DNA of 64,000 bases, from the NCBI GenBank assembly GCA_963995525.1, contig OZ023206.1, positions 70,877,295 to 70,941,294 of the forward strand, read 5' to 3'. Shown here one piece after another: positions 10,908 to 21,343 of this stretch. This DNA is from Escarpia spicata (lineage: Eukaryota > Annelida > Polychaeta > Sabellida > Siboglinidae). Position 1 is the stretch's first letter; every line of letters begins with the position of its first letter. The notes beneath the pieces were generated by a model. It searched no databases. It was not told the origin of the DNA and worked only from the letters and a program-made list of their open reading frames with translations. Both the position numbers and the translations under genes were made by a program.

Positions 10908-12473
10908 ATGGACAACGGAGATAAGCATGACGTCAATGTGGAGATCCACTTACAGGTCTCAGGGGCAACACAAGAAGACGCTCAGCTCACTGACTCAGAC
11001 TTCAATCAACAAAGAATTTCTTCTACAAATTGTGGAATTACTGTTGATGTACAAAGCTATTGTTATGATAACTACAAAGTGGTGGAAAACATAAAGTGTG
11101 AAGACGAGCAACCAGAAACCATACATGAAGACAGTGCGTGCAGTCGAGAGAGACGTAGTGTTCATGTTCCCGTCAACAGAGGATTGGAAAATGTGTCGTG
11201 GGAAAAAGAAGAATCAAGTGAAAAAGAACATATTGTGCGAATCCCAGACACAGTTCAGCTGTCAACCTGGACTGATGGCGTTAATGAACTGACCAAAGTG
11301 AAACAAGAGAAGATAGACCCTGATGAATGTGGCAGAGACGTTGAAGAGATGAGACATTGGGTCGTATGTGAGGCTGGTGTACTGAAAGAAGTCAAAGCTG
11401 AACATTCTCAGAGTGTCTCAGAGACATTTGCAGATTGCAGCGAATTTGATGGTGAAAAGCAACAGTGCGGCAGTACGAACGCTAAACAAATCAACAAGTC
11501 ACAGTCGAATGCAAAACTAAAGCCTGGTGAGAAACCGTACACTTGTGATACATGTGGAAAGTCATTCACAAAGTCCATCAGCCTAAAACTGCATGAAAGG
11601 ATTCACAGAGGTGAGAAATCATACACTGATGATACAAATGTGAAACCATTGATACAGACGATTACGCGTAAAAACCATGAAACAACTCACACAGGTGAGA
11701 AACCTTACATATGTGAGAAATGTGGAAAGACATTCATAAAGTTGAGTCGCCTTAAAGAACATCAAAGGATTCACACAGGTGAGAAACCATGCACTTGTGA
11801 GAATTGTGGAAAGGAATTCATCAAGTTGAGTGGCCTTAAAGAACATCAAATGATTCACACAGGTGAGAAACCCTACACTTGTGATATGTGTGGAAAATCA
11901 TTTACAAGATCATTTACCTTTAAGCAGCATCAATTAATACACACAGGTGAGAAACCCTACACTTGTGATACATGTGGAAAGTCATTTACACAGTCAGGTA
12001 CCCTTAAACAACATCAAAGAATTCACACAGGTGAGAAGCCTTATACTTGTGATTTGTGTGGAAAGTCATTCACACATTTGAATATGTTTAAATACCATCA
12101 AATAATTCACACAGGTGAGAAGCCTTACACCTGTGATACGTGTGGAAAGTCATTCGCAGTGTGTCATGTCCTTAAAAACCATAACAAAATTCACACAGGT
12201 GAGAAACCTTACACATGTGAGAATTGTGGAAAAGCATTCATAACGTTCTATCGCCTTAGAGAACATCAAAGAATTCACACAGGTGAGAAACCTTATACTT
12301 GTGATTTGTGTGGAAAGTCATTCACACAGTTGAGTACCTTTAAAAACCATCACAGGATTCACAAAGATGACAAACCGTACAGTTGTGATTCGTGTGGAAA
12401 GTCATTCAAACAGTTGGTTACCCTTATAAAACATCGCAAGATTCACAAAGCAGCATCAAATACACACAGGTGA
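10908..12473 (+). CDS. ZNF1: multi-C2H2 zinc-finger protein, 521 aa
   Basis: Probable nuclear sequence-specific DNA-binding protein. Residues 1-209 are an acidic leader without KRAB, SCAN or BTB features. It holds KQEKIDPDEC and HWVVCEAGVLKEVKAEH segments that recur twice in ZNF2. From about residue 210 come 11 Kruppel-type fingers (CX2CX12HX3H) joined by TGEKPY linkers. Ten keep all ligands; the second (YTDDTNVKPLIQT) has lost both cysteines. The ATG at 10,908 is chosen because the leader aligns from there with ZNF2, just after a likely splice acceptor. The stop follows a frameshifting deletion: HKAASNTHR is out of frame with the next relic finger. Targets are unknown; control of repeats is only a possibility. 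Confidence 0.93.
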   Translation: MDNGDKHDVNVEIHLQVSGATQEDAQLTDSDFNQQRISSTNCGITVDVQSYCYDNYKVVENIKCEDEQPETIHEDSACSRERRSVHVPVNRGLENVSWEKEESSEKEHIVRIPDTVQLSTWTDGVNELTKVKQEKIDPDECGRDVEEMRHWVVCEAGVLKEVKAEHSQSVSETFADCSEFDGEKQQCGSTNAKQINKSQSNAKLKPGEKPYTCDTCGKSFTKSISLKLHERIHRGEKSYTDDTNVKPLIQTITRKNHETTHTGEKPYICEKCGKTFIKLSRLKEHQRIHTGEKPCTCENCGKEFIKLSGLKEHQMIHTGEKPYTCDMCGKSFTRSFTFKQHQLIHTGEKPYTCDTCGKSFTQSGTLKQHQRIHTGEKPYTCDLCGKSFTHLNMFKYHQIIHTGEKPYTCDTCGKSFAVCHVLKNHNKIHTGEKPYTCENCGKAFITFYRLREHQRIHTGEKPYTCDLCGKSFTQLSTFKNHHRIHKDDKPYSCDSCGKSFKQLVTLIKHRKIHKAASNTHR

Positions 12474-12790
12474 GAAACCTTACATTTATGATACGTGTGG
12501 AAAGTCATTCACACACTCAATTAACTTAAAAAACCACCAAGAACAAACACATGAGAAACTGTGCACGTGTGATACATGTACGAAGCCATTCACTGTGTTA
12601 AGTAAACTTGCAAAACATCAAAGCATTCGCACAATTGAGACACCATATACGTGTGAGAATTATAGAAAGGCATTTTTTAAGGTGGAGTTGCCTTAAAGAA
12701 CATCAAAGGATTCACAACAGTAAGAAACCTTACACTTCTGGTAGTGGTGGAAAGTCATACTCCCATTCAAGTAGCCTCAACAACTTGAAA
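12447..12790 (+). pseudogene. Decayed C-terminal fingers of ZNF1
   Basis: Past the frame break, the +1 frame from about 12,448 reads QHQIHTGEKPYIYDTCGKSF. It continues open through two or three further degenerate fingers (one with YIYD, one with TCTKPF) until a stop near 12,690. Another frame then holds LKEHQRIHNSKKPY. The gene therefore once encoded at least four more fingers. Equivalent relics follow ZNF2. Confidence 0.85.
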
Positions 12791-12901
12791 TTGTTAACAT
12801 ATATTTCAGAATGGATATACTTGACATACGTGTAGAATACATTGTTTGGACCGTAAACGTCATCTTGTGGTTTATTCTGTTTTGTTTACTTTATTGTCGG
12901 C

Positions 12902-12907
12902 AATAAA
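12902..12907 (+). terminator. ZNF1 poly(A) signal AATAAA
   Basis: AATAAAGCTAG lies about 430 bases after the ZNF1 stop. The identical hexamer with the same flanks is at 39,220-39,225 after ZNF2. Conservation in both paralogs supports it as the working 3'-end signal. Confidence 0.65.
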
Positions 12908-13011
12908 GCTAGAATTCCATGTCTACGGAAACAGCGCGTGGCAAAGTATTGAATATAGAGCTCAGTGGAAATTAACAGAAGTAAGTACATAGGCCGATGA
13001 GTTTTGTTATG

Positions 13012-13114
13012 CGGATGCGGCAAATTGAATCGGTCGATTGGAGTGGTATCCGCACAGGAATATTATATTCCTACATGTGAAGTCACCACAGAGGTATTCC
13101 ACTTGCCGCATCCG
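13012..13114. repeat. Conserved inverted repeat downstream of ZNF1
   Basis: CGGATGCGGCAA at 13,012-13,023 is the exact reverse complement of 13,103-13,114. Inside the loop, AGGAATA and TATTCCT form a second small hairpin. The same nested arrangement is kept at 39,337-39,447 after ZNF2. Function unknown; it could be a small transposon footprint carried along by the duplication. Confidence 0.6.
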
Positions 13115-13454
13115 TACACGTCTCTTGTGGAATCCTAGGGTTATAACCTGTGTATGTATCTTTGTGTGTTATTTATGTATCAAGATGGACTGTGGTCATT
13201 TATATAGAAGTATCATTTAGGTGGATGTCTTGTCCAGTAGAATACATGAATGTCATCTTAAGAGGACATATTTATGAATATGATTGTGTAAGCTGCTAAA
13301 ACTGTTTTTTGTCATTGGCCGGTATGAACACCGTTTAACGTTGGTACAATTATTAAATGACCTTTATCATCAAATACTCTTGATTCATTGATTTAGGAAA
13401 CACATTCAATGTTCACCAAGATATAACAAGTATTAAAATGATGCATTTTAATAT

Positions 13455-14425
13455 GTTGTTCTTTTAGGTGTGTGGTCAGTCTCGCGGAGGCTGTAAACAA
13501 CTTGCCTATGCAGCTTAATAGTGTAATGTCACAATAGTTGTCTGAGTCATCTATTGACACCCCTGCTTTTTGTATACTGGATAGGCTTAATGATCCCAAT
13601 ACACCAATCTGTTGGCACAATGCCAGATAATAGAACTAGGTTAACATCTTAACAATAACTATAGTTAGTTCTGTGGGGCTGTTTTGTAATTATTCATTGA
13701 TAACATTATCAATACCACAGGCCTTTTTGTTTTTAATTTGCATTAATACCTCATCTTGCGTGAATGGTCTGTTTATGTGTTCGTTTGACTGGGAAATCTT
13801 TCTTGGATCAAAAGGTATCTCACTAGCTGCAGTTTCACTTTCAGGTTTTTCAAAGTTTTTGAAAGTGGTTCATAAACTTATCCAGTGAAACATTTCCACA
13901 TTTTTTTATATTTGTTTTATAAAGCAGTTATACCCACTAGCCAATTCTCTTAACTCTGTATTAGCTTCGTAATTTTTTATTTTCTTTAGTCTACCTTTTG
14001 TTCTCAAATAATCTGTCCTCTTAGTTTTACACATAAAGACATAATCTGGCATAACTTGATAAGTCTTTGTAGCAGCACATTTGTACTTCCAGCGTATCAT
14101 TGCAACATAACATACATACTGTGTGCCACATTTGAAGGTCATGCATGTAATATTTCCACGCAATCCATATACATATAAAAAATATAATGTAACACTTCAA
14201 CAGTCATTTTCTACATTTTCACTTTTTGACCCCTACCAAGTTCAATGCACCATAACTTCACAAATTTTTGTAGCAGTCATAATTTTTGAAACCGTGTAAA
14301 GCACCCTACCCAACCTTTACAAGAATGTAAGAAAACAATATTACAATTTTTCCGACTTTCACTCATTTGGTCAGCCGGGGTCACATATAGATGTATTAGT
14401 TCAAAGCTTGGCCCATTTTTTTTTA
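13455..14425 (-). mobile_element. L2-like LINE fragment A
   Basis: The homologous ZNF2 flank is continuous here (break near 39,695), so this ~970 bp was inserted. On the minus strand, relics read LRTKGRLKKIKNYEANTEL (linker, near 14,000), PFTQDEVLMQIKNKKACGID (start of the reverse transcriptase, near 13,730) and ITLLSCIGKLFTA (near 13,500), with many stops. Related fragments lie at 23,854-24,005, 27,541-28,205 and 42,440-43,180. It is dead and truncated at both ends. Confidence 0.8.
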
Positions 14426-14805
14426 CACATCCTACTGCACCCACTTGAGGCTGACTATAAAGCCCACCCCCAGCCTTGGAGCTTGTGTGTTGTGCAAAGA
14501 TCCCGTGAGTGGATTTGGGGGGACTCGGGAGAACTGCCCTGATGTACCCTTGTTCAATGTCCCCGCTGCTCCATACAGAGTATTTATTAACTGTCAATGG
14601 ATCCATTTTCTTTTTAGTAATAATATTGATATGATGTAAATAAAGAAATGGTCATAACAGCATTTTATTTGAAGACTGTCATAAAAATAAATCTGTCATT
14701 TTTAACTACTAATTCAGTCCATATAAGTTGATGATTAAAATGATTAATGTTAACAGCATATATTGCTGCGATCATGAATAATTAAAATTATCAGTTAGTA
14801 AACAT
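14426..14805. other. Conserved downstream flank of the zinc-finger block; no gene
   Basis: Aligns with 39,730-40,088. It includes CACTTGAGGCT near 14,440 and GTTGATGATTAAAATGATT near 14,729. Nothing coding was seen; the small frames across it are not conserved between the two blocks. Confidence 0.6.
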
Positions 14806-15190
14806 GATCAGAATTTAAACCCTCATCACCGTTATAATTACCCAACTTTAATTGTTTGACACATTCGACAATATCATATATGTGTGTGTGTGTATATGTA
14901 TATATACATATTTATATATGATTTTGTGGAATATATGTGTAAACATATATGTGCGTGTATATATATATATATATATATTTATACATATATTATATGTAAT
15001 ATATGGGGTAAGACGGCCGACATAACAACAAGAAGGTTATTTAGTTATATTTTTATTATTATAACATATATATATATTCGACAACATCATATTATATATA
15101 TACATATATATTATATGATGTCGAATATATTATTGTTATAATATAACTAAATATCTTTCTTGTTGTCACGTCGGCTGTCTGTCCCCACCT
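14806..15190. mobile_element. AT-rich foldback (MITE-like) element with TA microsatellite
   Basis: GGGGTAAGACGGCCGAC at about 15,004 and the reverse complement of 15,160-15,186 frame a long hairpin centred near 15,092. It shares TTGTCACGTCGG and the flanking CAGAATTTAAACCCTCATCACC segment with a second copy at 29,757-30,085. (TG)n and (TA)n runs fill 14,880-15,000. No transposase. Confidence 0.7.
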
Positions 15191-15250
15191 TCCCCTACGC
15201 TTGCTCGATCGATCACAGATGACACGCATCTCCGAGAGATTTAACAAGAT

Positions 15251-15280
15251 TGCCACCCAGAGAATTAACTCTAGGTGGCA
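15251..15280 (-). other. CR1 copy 2 3'-terminal stem-loop
   Basis: Twelve-base arms (TGCCACCCAGAG and CTCTAGGTGGCA on the plus strand) around a 6-base loop, followed by the tail ATCTTGTTAAAT on the minus strand. Matches 10,375-10,403. Confidence 0.8.
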
Positions 15281-15329
15281 GGTGGACAAGGAAGCCCTTT
15301 GGCTTATTGAGAGTCCGACCCTTTTATCT

Positions 15330-18060
15330 ATGTGTATCCCGCCCGTCTGAGGTATGTGTCGATTTTATTTTTAAACATTCACGCTACTAGCACCCACACA
15401 ATCAGCAGGTAATCTGTTCCATTCATTTACAGTCCTTTGTGAAAATGAAAACTTTCTTATATCCAATCTACTCTGTTCCTTTGCTAATGCAAGTTCATGT
15501 CCTCTAGTCCTTCTATCTTTCTTAACTGAGAAAAACATATTTCTATCAATATTTTCATAACCCTTCAATATTTTAAACACTTCTATCTGATCTCCTCTCA
15601 ATCTCCTGGTCTCTAGTGTTGTTAAACCGCATTTTTAGGCGTATTTCGTAACTAAGATCCCTCAGATTTGGTATCATTTTAGTTGCTCTCCTCTGCACTC
15701 TTTCTAGCATATCTATGTCCTTCCTGCGATATGGCCTCCACACTTGAATACAATATTCTAAATGAGGCCTAACTATTGTTTTGTACAGCGGTATTATTAG
15801 CTCTTTTTCCTTATACGTTATGTTTCGCCTAATTAATCCAAGGATTTGACTTCCCTTTGAAGCTGCAATTCCGCACTGCTCTGAAACCTTCATATCAGCA
15901 CTAATGGTTAACCCTAAGTCCTTTTCTTTTACAGTAGTACTTAGTACAGTACCCCCCATTGTATATTCTACTTCTTCGTTCCCATGTCCTGTGTGGAGGC
16001 ATTTACATTTCCCAAAATTGAACAGCATTTGCCACTTTTCAGACCATTTGATCAACCTGTCAAGATCATCTTGTAAATGCTGTCTATCTCCATCACTTTT
16101 AATCCTTCTAAACACTTTTGTATCATCCGCAAATTTCAACACCTTGCTTGTTATTTCATCATCCAAATCGTTGATGTATATTAAGAATAATATAGGACCT
16201 AATACTGATCCCTGTGGTACCCCACTCAATACCGATTTCCAGTTTGAAGCCTCCCCATCAACTACTACACGTTGTCTTCTGTCAATCAGTCATTGTTCTA
16301 TCCAGTTTATTATACCATTTCCTATGCCATGGGCCTTTAGTTTAAGCAGTAATCTTTGATGTGGTACTTTGTCGAAAGCTTTTTGAAAATCTAAGTAGAC
16401 GATATCTACTGGTGATCCCTCATCTACCCACTTAGTGATGTCTTCCAAAAAACATAACATATTTGTTAAGCATGACCTCGCTTTAAAGAAACCATGTTGA
16501 GATGGGTTTATCAAGTTTTGTTTAACAAGAAAATCCACCATGTGATCTTTAATTAGTCTTTCTAATAATTTACAAATCACTGATGTTAAACTCACTGGTC
16601 TATAGTTCTCTGACTTGTTTCTCGAACCTTTTTTGAATAACGGTATAATGTTTGCTTCTTTCCATTCTAAAGGAACCACTCCCTCTTCTAATGACAAGTT
16701 GAAAACTGTTGCAAGCGGTATGCTAATTTGTTCTACAATTTCCAATAGTAGTTTGGGTGGAATACCATCCACTCCAGGTGATTTATTATCCTTCATAGCC
16801 CTTATTTTCTTAGCTACCATTTCCGGGGTTACAATTAATTGTCCTAAATAGTCTGAATCTGCCCCCTTGAACTTAGCCTCTGGTATTGGCAGTGAACTAA
16901 TATCTTCCCTGGTAAGCACTGAACTAAAGTACTCATTCAGGTCTTCTGCCATTAAGAATCCCTCTGATATTATATTTCCAGCACTATCTTCTAGAGGACC
17001 GACCTTATCTTGAACTTTCTGTTTGCTTCGAACATACGCATAAAAACTCTTGCTGTCATGTTTTATATTACTAGCTAATTGTTGTTCATAGCTTCTCTTT
17101 GAATTTCTAATTTCAGCTGTAGCTTGGTTAAGTGCTTCTTTATAACTGTTGTAGTCTTCATCATCTCCAGTACATCTATATGACTTCCACATCATTTGTT
17201 TATACTTAATTTGTCAAATGGCTTCTTTCGATAAGTGTTTCTTTTTGGACCGTTTTCCTTGTTTTTTGAAGAGTACAAATTTATCGACTATGCACTTAAT
17301 TTCACTTTAATATATTCAAGCATTCTGTTGCCGTCTTATTTTTCAGTGTCTTATTCCAGTCTATCTTTGCTAAATATTTCCTCATGCCCTTATACCTTCC
17401 TTTGTGGAAATTTCTCTTATACTGCTTTTTACTATTCCTTTCTGATTTTACTTTGATGGTAAAATGTATCTGGTTGTGATCGATACTCCCCAGTGGCTCA
17501 CATATCTTGACATTGTCAACTAATTCATTCTGTGAGGACAAAACTATGTCTAACACATTCTCACCCCTGGTTGGTGCTAGCACATGTTGAGAAAGGAATA
17601 TATCTTGAACTAAAACTAAAAACTTGTGGTCCTCTCTCCCCATACTCTGTAGAGATTTCCATTGTATATGCCCATGGTTAAAATCCCCCATAATAATACA
17701 GTCCCGTTTGCTTACTTCCGTTATAGCGTTTTGTATTTTTTCTTTCTCTTCTATGCTTATGTTTGGACTTCGATAAACTAACCCAACTGTTAACGTTGAG
17801 TTTCCTGTAACTATGTTACACCAAACAGCTTCTTCGCAATCTGCTTCTCTTTCTAATTTTATTTCATAAGCCTGAATAGATTCTTTAATATATAAAATAA
17901 CTCCACCTCCCTTTCTTCCTATTCTATCTTTTCTAAACATTACATATCCTGTCAGTTCCAATTCAGCATCTGATATATCGGTGGTGGTCAAGGATTCGGT
18001 TATACCTATTATGTGAGGGTCAATATCTTCTACCATAACGTTTAGTTCATTTCTTTTGTT
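15330..18060 (-). pseudogene. CR1-like ORF2: endonuclease and reverse transcriptase
   Basis: The endonuclease is at 17,302-18,036 (ITESL, GGGVILYIK, MGDFNHGH, SIDHNQIHF). The reverse transcriptase is at 16,290-17,195 (NKSPGVDGIPP, YLDFQKAFDKVPH) and 15,573-16,229 (SGVPQGSVLGP, catalytic KFADDTKVF, SEKWQMLFNFGKCK). The C-terminal thumb region is at 15,371-15,601. Three kinds of lesion are seen: a break between endonuclease and RT near 17,200-17,300, a Trp-to-stop change at about 16,287-16,289, and a frameshift near 15,600. The catalytic motifs themselves are intact. In the family it makes target-primed copies of the element. Confidence 0.9.
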
Positions 18061-18189
18061 TACTTACATTTAAACAAACACATTTATATCCAGCTTCAGA
18101 AGAGTTTTCCAGACTGTTATTTGCTGATTTATTTGTGCTGACTTTATCTATGCCTCCATTTTCAGGCTTTTCTGTGAGTCTCCCCCACG

Positions 18190-19003
18190 AATCTAGTTTA
18201 AATAGATGCAACCTGTCTCACTGTCAACAGATTGCAGCAGGTTCTCTGAGAAAACTGCTGCCCCTTTCCACTAAGATGGAGGCCATCTCTCATGTACATA
18301 TCTTCCCTCCCAACAAAGTATCCCCATAAATCTGTGAATCCCACCCCCTCTTCTTCACACATCTGCTCAGCTAGTGCGTTGATCGCCATCCTCTTGCAGT
18401 TTCTATACGTTGCCCCCCTTCCTCCCATTACTGGCAAAATTCCTGACAAAATAACCTGTTCAACTCTCGTCTTCTTTAGCTTCCTCACTAACTGTCTATA
18501 CTTCTGTACTATCGTAGTTGTTCCCTCCCTGTCTGCATTATTTGTTCCTACATGTACCAGTATAGACCCCCCCTTGCCATGTCCCAATACCTTCTCTACC
18601 CTGTCAGTTACATGTTCAATCCTAGCCCCCGGTAAACAAACAACGACGTCCTTCCCCTCGCTCAGTGTCTTGTCCGTCTTTCTCATAATGTAGTCGCCCA
18701 TAAACACCCTCTCTTTCCTCTTTTCCCCCTCAATCACTGCCTTAGAATAGCTCCTTCTTTGGTTTGCATCTGTCTGGTTGTTGTCTTTTCCCCCTGTCGT
18801 CTTCTCTCCTGTCACATTCTCTTCCGATCCATTCTTTCCTGTCGCTTTTTCACTTGTCACCTTTCCTCCTGTCAGCGTCCCTTTTATCGACTTCTCTTCT
18901 TTCACATTTGCTCTCACTTCCTTTCGTCCGTTCTTCTTTCGTCCCATCTCATTTTCCTCTCTCCTCTCCCGTTCCATCTTCCCTCCCTCCTTCTCTACGG
19001 TAA
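18190..19003 (-). pseudogene. CR1-like ORF1 with SGNH/GDSL esterase domain
   Basis: A Lys/Glu/Gly-rich stretch is followed by an SGNH-hydrolase-like domain typical of CR1 ORF1 proteins. It shows MGDYIMRKTDK, HVGTNN and DGLHLSGKG. The Gly-Asp-Ser nucleophile box reads GDY (TAC codon at 18,690-18,692), so the catalytic Ser is lost, while the Asn of block III and the Asp/His of block V remain. A one-base loss after GKG near 18,268 shifts the last ~20 codons. The first residues of the open frame upstream of 19,003 come from host flank, not the element. Confidence 0.88.
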
Positions 19004-19099
19004 TTACATTTATGGTATTAAATGGGTCAGTTTTACTTTTTTGGTTTGGACTTCTCGAAAACACTGTTATATAGCCCATTTAGAATTTTAGGCTTTAAG
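19004..19099. other. Host flank between two LINEs
   Basis: TTAAATGGGTCAGTT and the following ~70 bases match 31,197-31,265. This short strip is old locus DNA separating the CR1 copy from the next LINE. Confidence 0.7.
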
Positions 19100-21343
19100 T
19101 TTAACTCGCCTGGATAATTTGCGTGGATCTTCGGGTTTTAAAAGTAAGGCATAACAGCCTTGTGTACACCCGCCTTTATGCATCGTATTTTGGTATTGAG
19201 AACGTGGCTTGTATTGTGATTTTGTGCTTTTATTAAAATTTAAACCTGTCCATCTTCAATTCTTTATCGAGTTTTGTTTTGAAGGAGAGGATGTTTTCAG
19301 CGTTCACTGTTTGGTGAGAAAGGTTGTTCCCGTCTAGGAAGATGCGTTGTGAAAAGGAGTGTTTCCTAATATCAAGTCTGCTTGGTGTCTTATACAGTTT
19401 TGTTGTGGCCTCGTGTGCGGTTTGTTGTGATCATGAAGAAGTCCTCTTGATTGATGTCGTCGAAGCCTTTGATAATTCTGTAGACTTGGATCAGGTCTCC
19501 TCTTCTTCGGTATACCACATTTGGTAAGTTAAGATGTTTCAGCCTGTCTTCATTGTTCAAGTTTTATATTTCTGGGACCAGCTTGGTTGCTCTCCGTTGT
19601 GCTCTTTCAAGGGTGTTGATGTGTACAGCGTAGTGCGGGTTCCAGATGGAGTCAGCATAGTCGAGATGTGGTCTCACTAGCGCTGTATATAACAATCGGA
19701 AGCTGCTACTGTCCAGATGTTTAAACGTGTGTTTGATGAGGCCTGTCATCTGGTTTGCCTTTTTCGCAATGGTGCCAATAGGCTTTCGGAATTTTAGGGA
19801 TCTGTCGAACGTTACACCGATATATTTTTCTGTTTCTGATGTGCTGTCGATTCCTGACACTTCCCCATCTTTACTTGTCATCCTGTACGTGGTGCTAAGT
19901 TTCGGCTTGCCAAAAGTCAGATGTCTGCATTTTGATGGATTGAAATGTAACTGCCATTTCTCTGACCACGATATTAGTTTGTTAATATCTTCTTGTAATA
20001 TCTTTTTGTCCATTTCACACCTCACATCTCGATATATTTTTGTATCATCGGCGAAGATCTTGAGTCCACTGTTTGTACCGTCTGGTAGATCATTGATGAA
20101 CAGGATAAATAGAATGGGGCCAAGGACACTTGTGACTTCTGCCCAATCTGATAGCTTTCCATTTACCACTACCCTTTGCTTCGTCGCGTTATGAAAGCTG
20201 CGATCCACACTGCCACATCTCCTTGGATGCCATACGCAGTTAGTTTTTTTGCTAGTCTTTTGTGTGGCACCGTATCGAAGGCTTTCGCAAAGTCAAGATA
20301 TATTGTATCTACACATCCGCCCGAGCCAATGGTGGTAGTCCAATTCTCTATGACTTCTAGGAGTTGGGTGGTGTATGACCTGCCTGGTCTAAATCCGTGT
20401 TGATCTTTGTGGAACATGTTGTTCATAGTCATATGAGTCAGGAGATGGTCTCGAATAATGCTTTACATAACCTTACATGCTATGCATGTCAAACTGATTG
20501 GCCGGTAGTTGGAAGCATGTCTTTTTGAGTTCTTTTTGTGTAGCACTGTTACGTGTGCTGTCTTCCATTGAGCTGGGAGCACTCCATCCTTCAATGACCT
20601 GTTGGAATTTCCGTCAGATGTTCGTGTGAGAACACACTTGTGAAAAATTTGTTTAGTATGTCTGCTTTCTCTTGGTCTGTTTTTGCTGTTGTGCCATCAT
20701 CCATGTCAAATTCACCCATGGCAGATCTAACCTTTCTTCCATCTTGGACATAGCGCCAGAACACCTTGGGGTTTTTGCTGACCTCTGTCGCAAGCTTCCG
20801 TTCAAAGTCTTTTCTAGCTTTCCTTACAGCACTGGTCGCAATGTTTCTCACACGTGAGTATTCAACATAGTCTCTGTACTGTTTTGTCTCAGTGTACCTC
20901 TTCCAACTGTTGTACTTCTTTTTCACTTTTCTCATTGCTTCGTTGTTCATCCACACAGGCTTAACTCTCTTTCCTGTCACTGTCTGTTTCTTTGATACGT
21001 GTTTATCAGCCAGGTCTGAGAGTGTGCTGTTCAGTTCTTGCCACATCCCGTCCACACTTAGGTTATTCAGAGTCTCTTTCCAGTTTGTTTCTCTGAGTTT
21101 GCGCTTGATGTCAGTGTAGTTACCTTTCTCAAACTGGTAACTTGCCTTCTCTTCACTCATTGTATCACAGTAACAGTGGCATTCTGTCTCAATGATTATG
21201 TGGTTACTTTTCCCTAGAGGTGGCTTATGTTTTGTGCCATATTTTTTATCATTGGTGATTATCAGATCAAAAAGTGATGGTTCTTGATTATGTCGATACC
21301 TGGTGGGGAAATTGACATGTTTGTGTAGAAAGCAGTCACTCAG
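19100..21343 (-). mobile_element. Second CR1-like LINE lineage, 5'-truncated
   Basis: Encodes, in pieces on the minus strand, the end of the endonuclease (FDLIITND near 21,270), the linker (VWMNNEAMRKVKKKYNSWKR), the reverse transcriptase core (FHKDQHGFRPGRS, YLDFAKAFDTVPHKRL, catalytic KIFADDTKIY) and the thumb (HPYAVHINTLERAQRRATKL-like). It ends in a 3' untranslated region near 19,100. A segment between 20,433 and 20,591 is frame-broken, and SVLGP is preceded by a small deletion. It differs clearly from the 15,240-19,003 family in sequence. Confidence 0.88.

Larger units (their letters stand above)
15240..19003 (-). mobile_element. CR1-like LINE copy 2, nearly complete, minus strand
   Basis: About 3.76 kb. 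The 3' stem-loop is at 15,251-15,280, then ORF2 (about 15,330-18,060) and ORF1 (about 18,190-19,003). It is 5'-truncated within the charged ORF1 leader: the homologous locus at 31,160-31,260 shows that host DNA resumes at about 19,004. A few point lesions break the frames, so it is young but inactive. It is the best reference in the window for the family. Confidence 0.92.

Noticed and set aside
11619..11858. Minus-strand frames opposite the zinc-finger exons (also 36,287-36,538, 37,229-37,441, 37,817-38,065, 38,243-38,434)
   Set aside because: Shadows of the finger repeats; they only mirror the repetitive TGEKP coding strand.
13038..13220. 60-residue frame after ZNF1 with a similar frame at 39,371-39,559
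   Set aside because: Similar only because the two blocks are paralogous; the reading includes indels and frame differences near its end, and it overlaps the conserved inverted repeat.
14884..15141. Tyr/Ile-rich 85-residue frame (and 29,800-30,099 counterparts)
   Set aside because: Translation of a TA/TG microsatellite.
15904..16359. Plus-strand frames across the CR1 and second LINE (also 18,292-19,091, 19,727-20,194, 25,270-25,830)
   Set aside because: Antisense shadows of well-supported reverse transcriptase and ORF1 coding on the minus strand.
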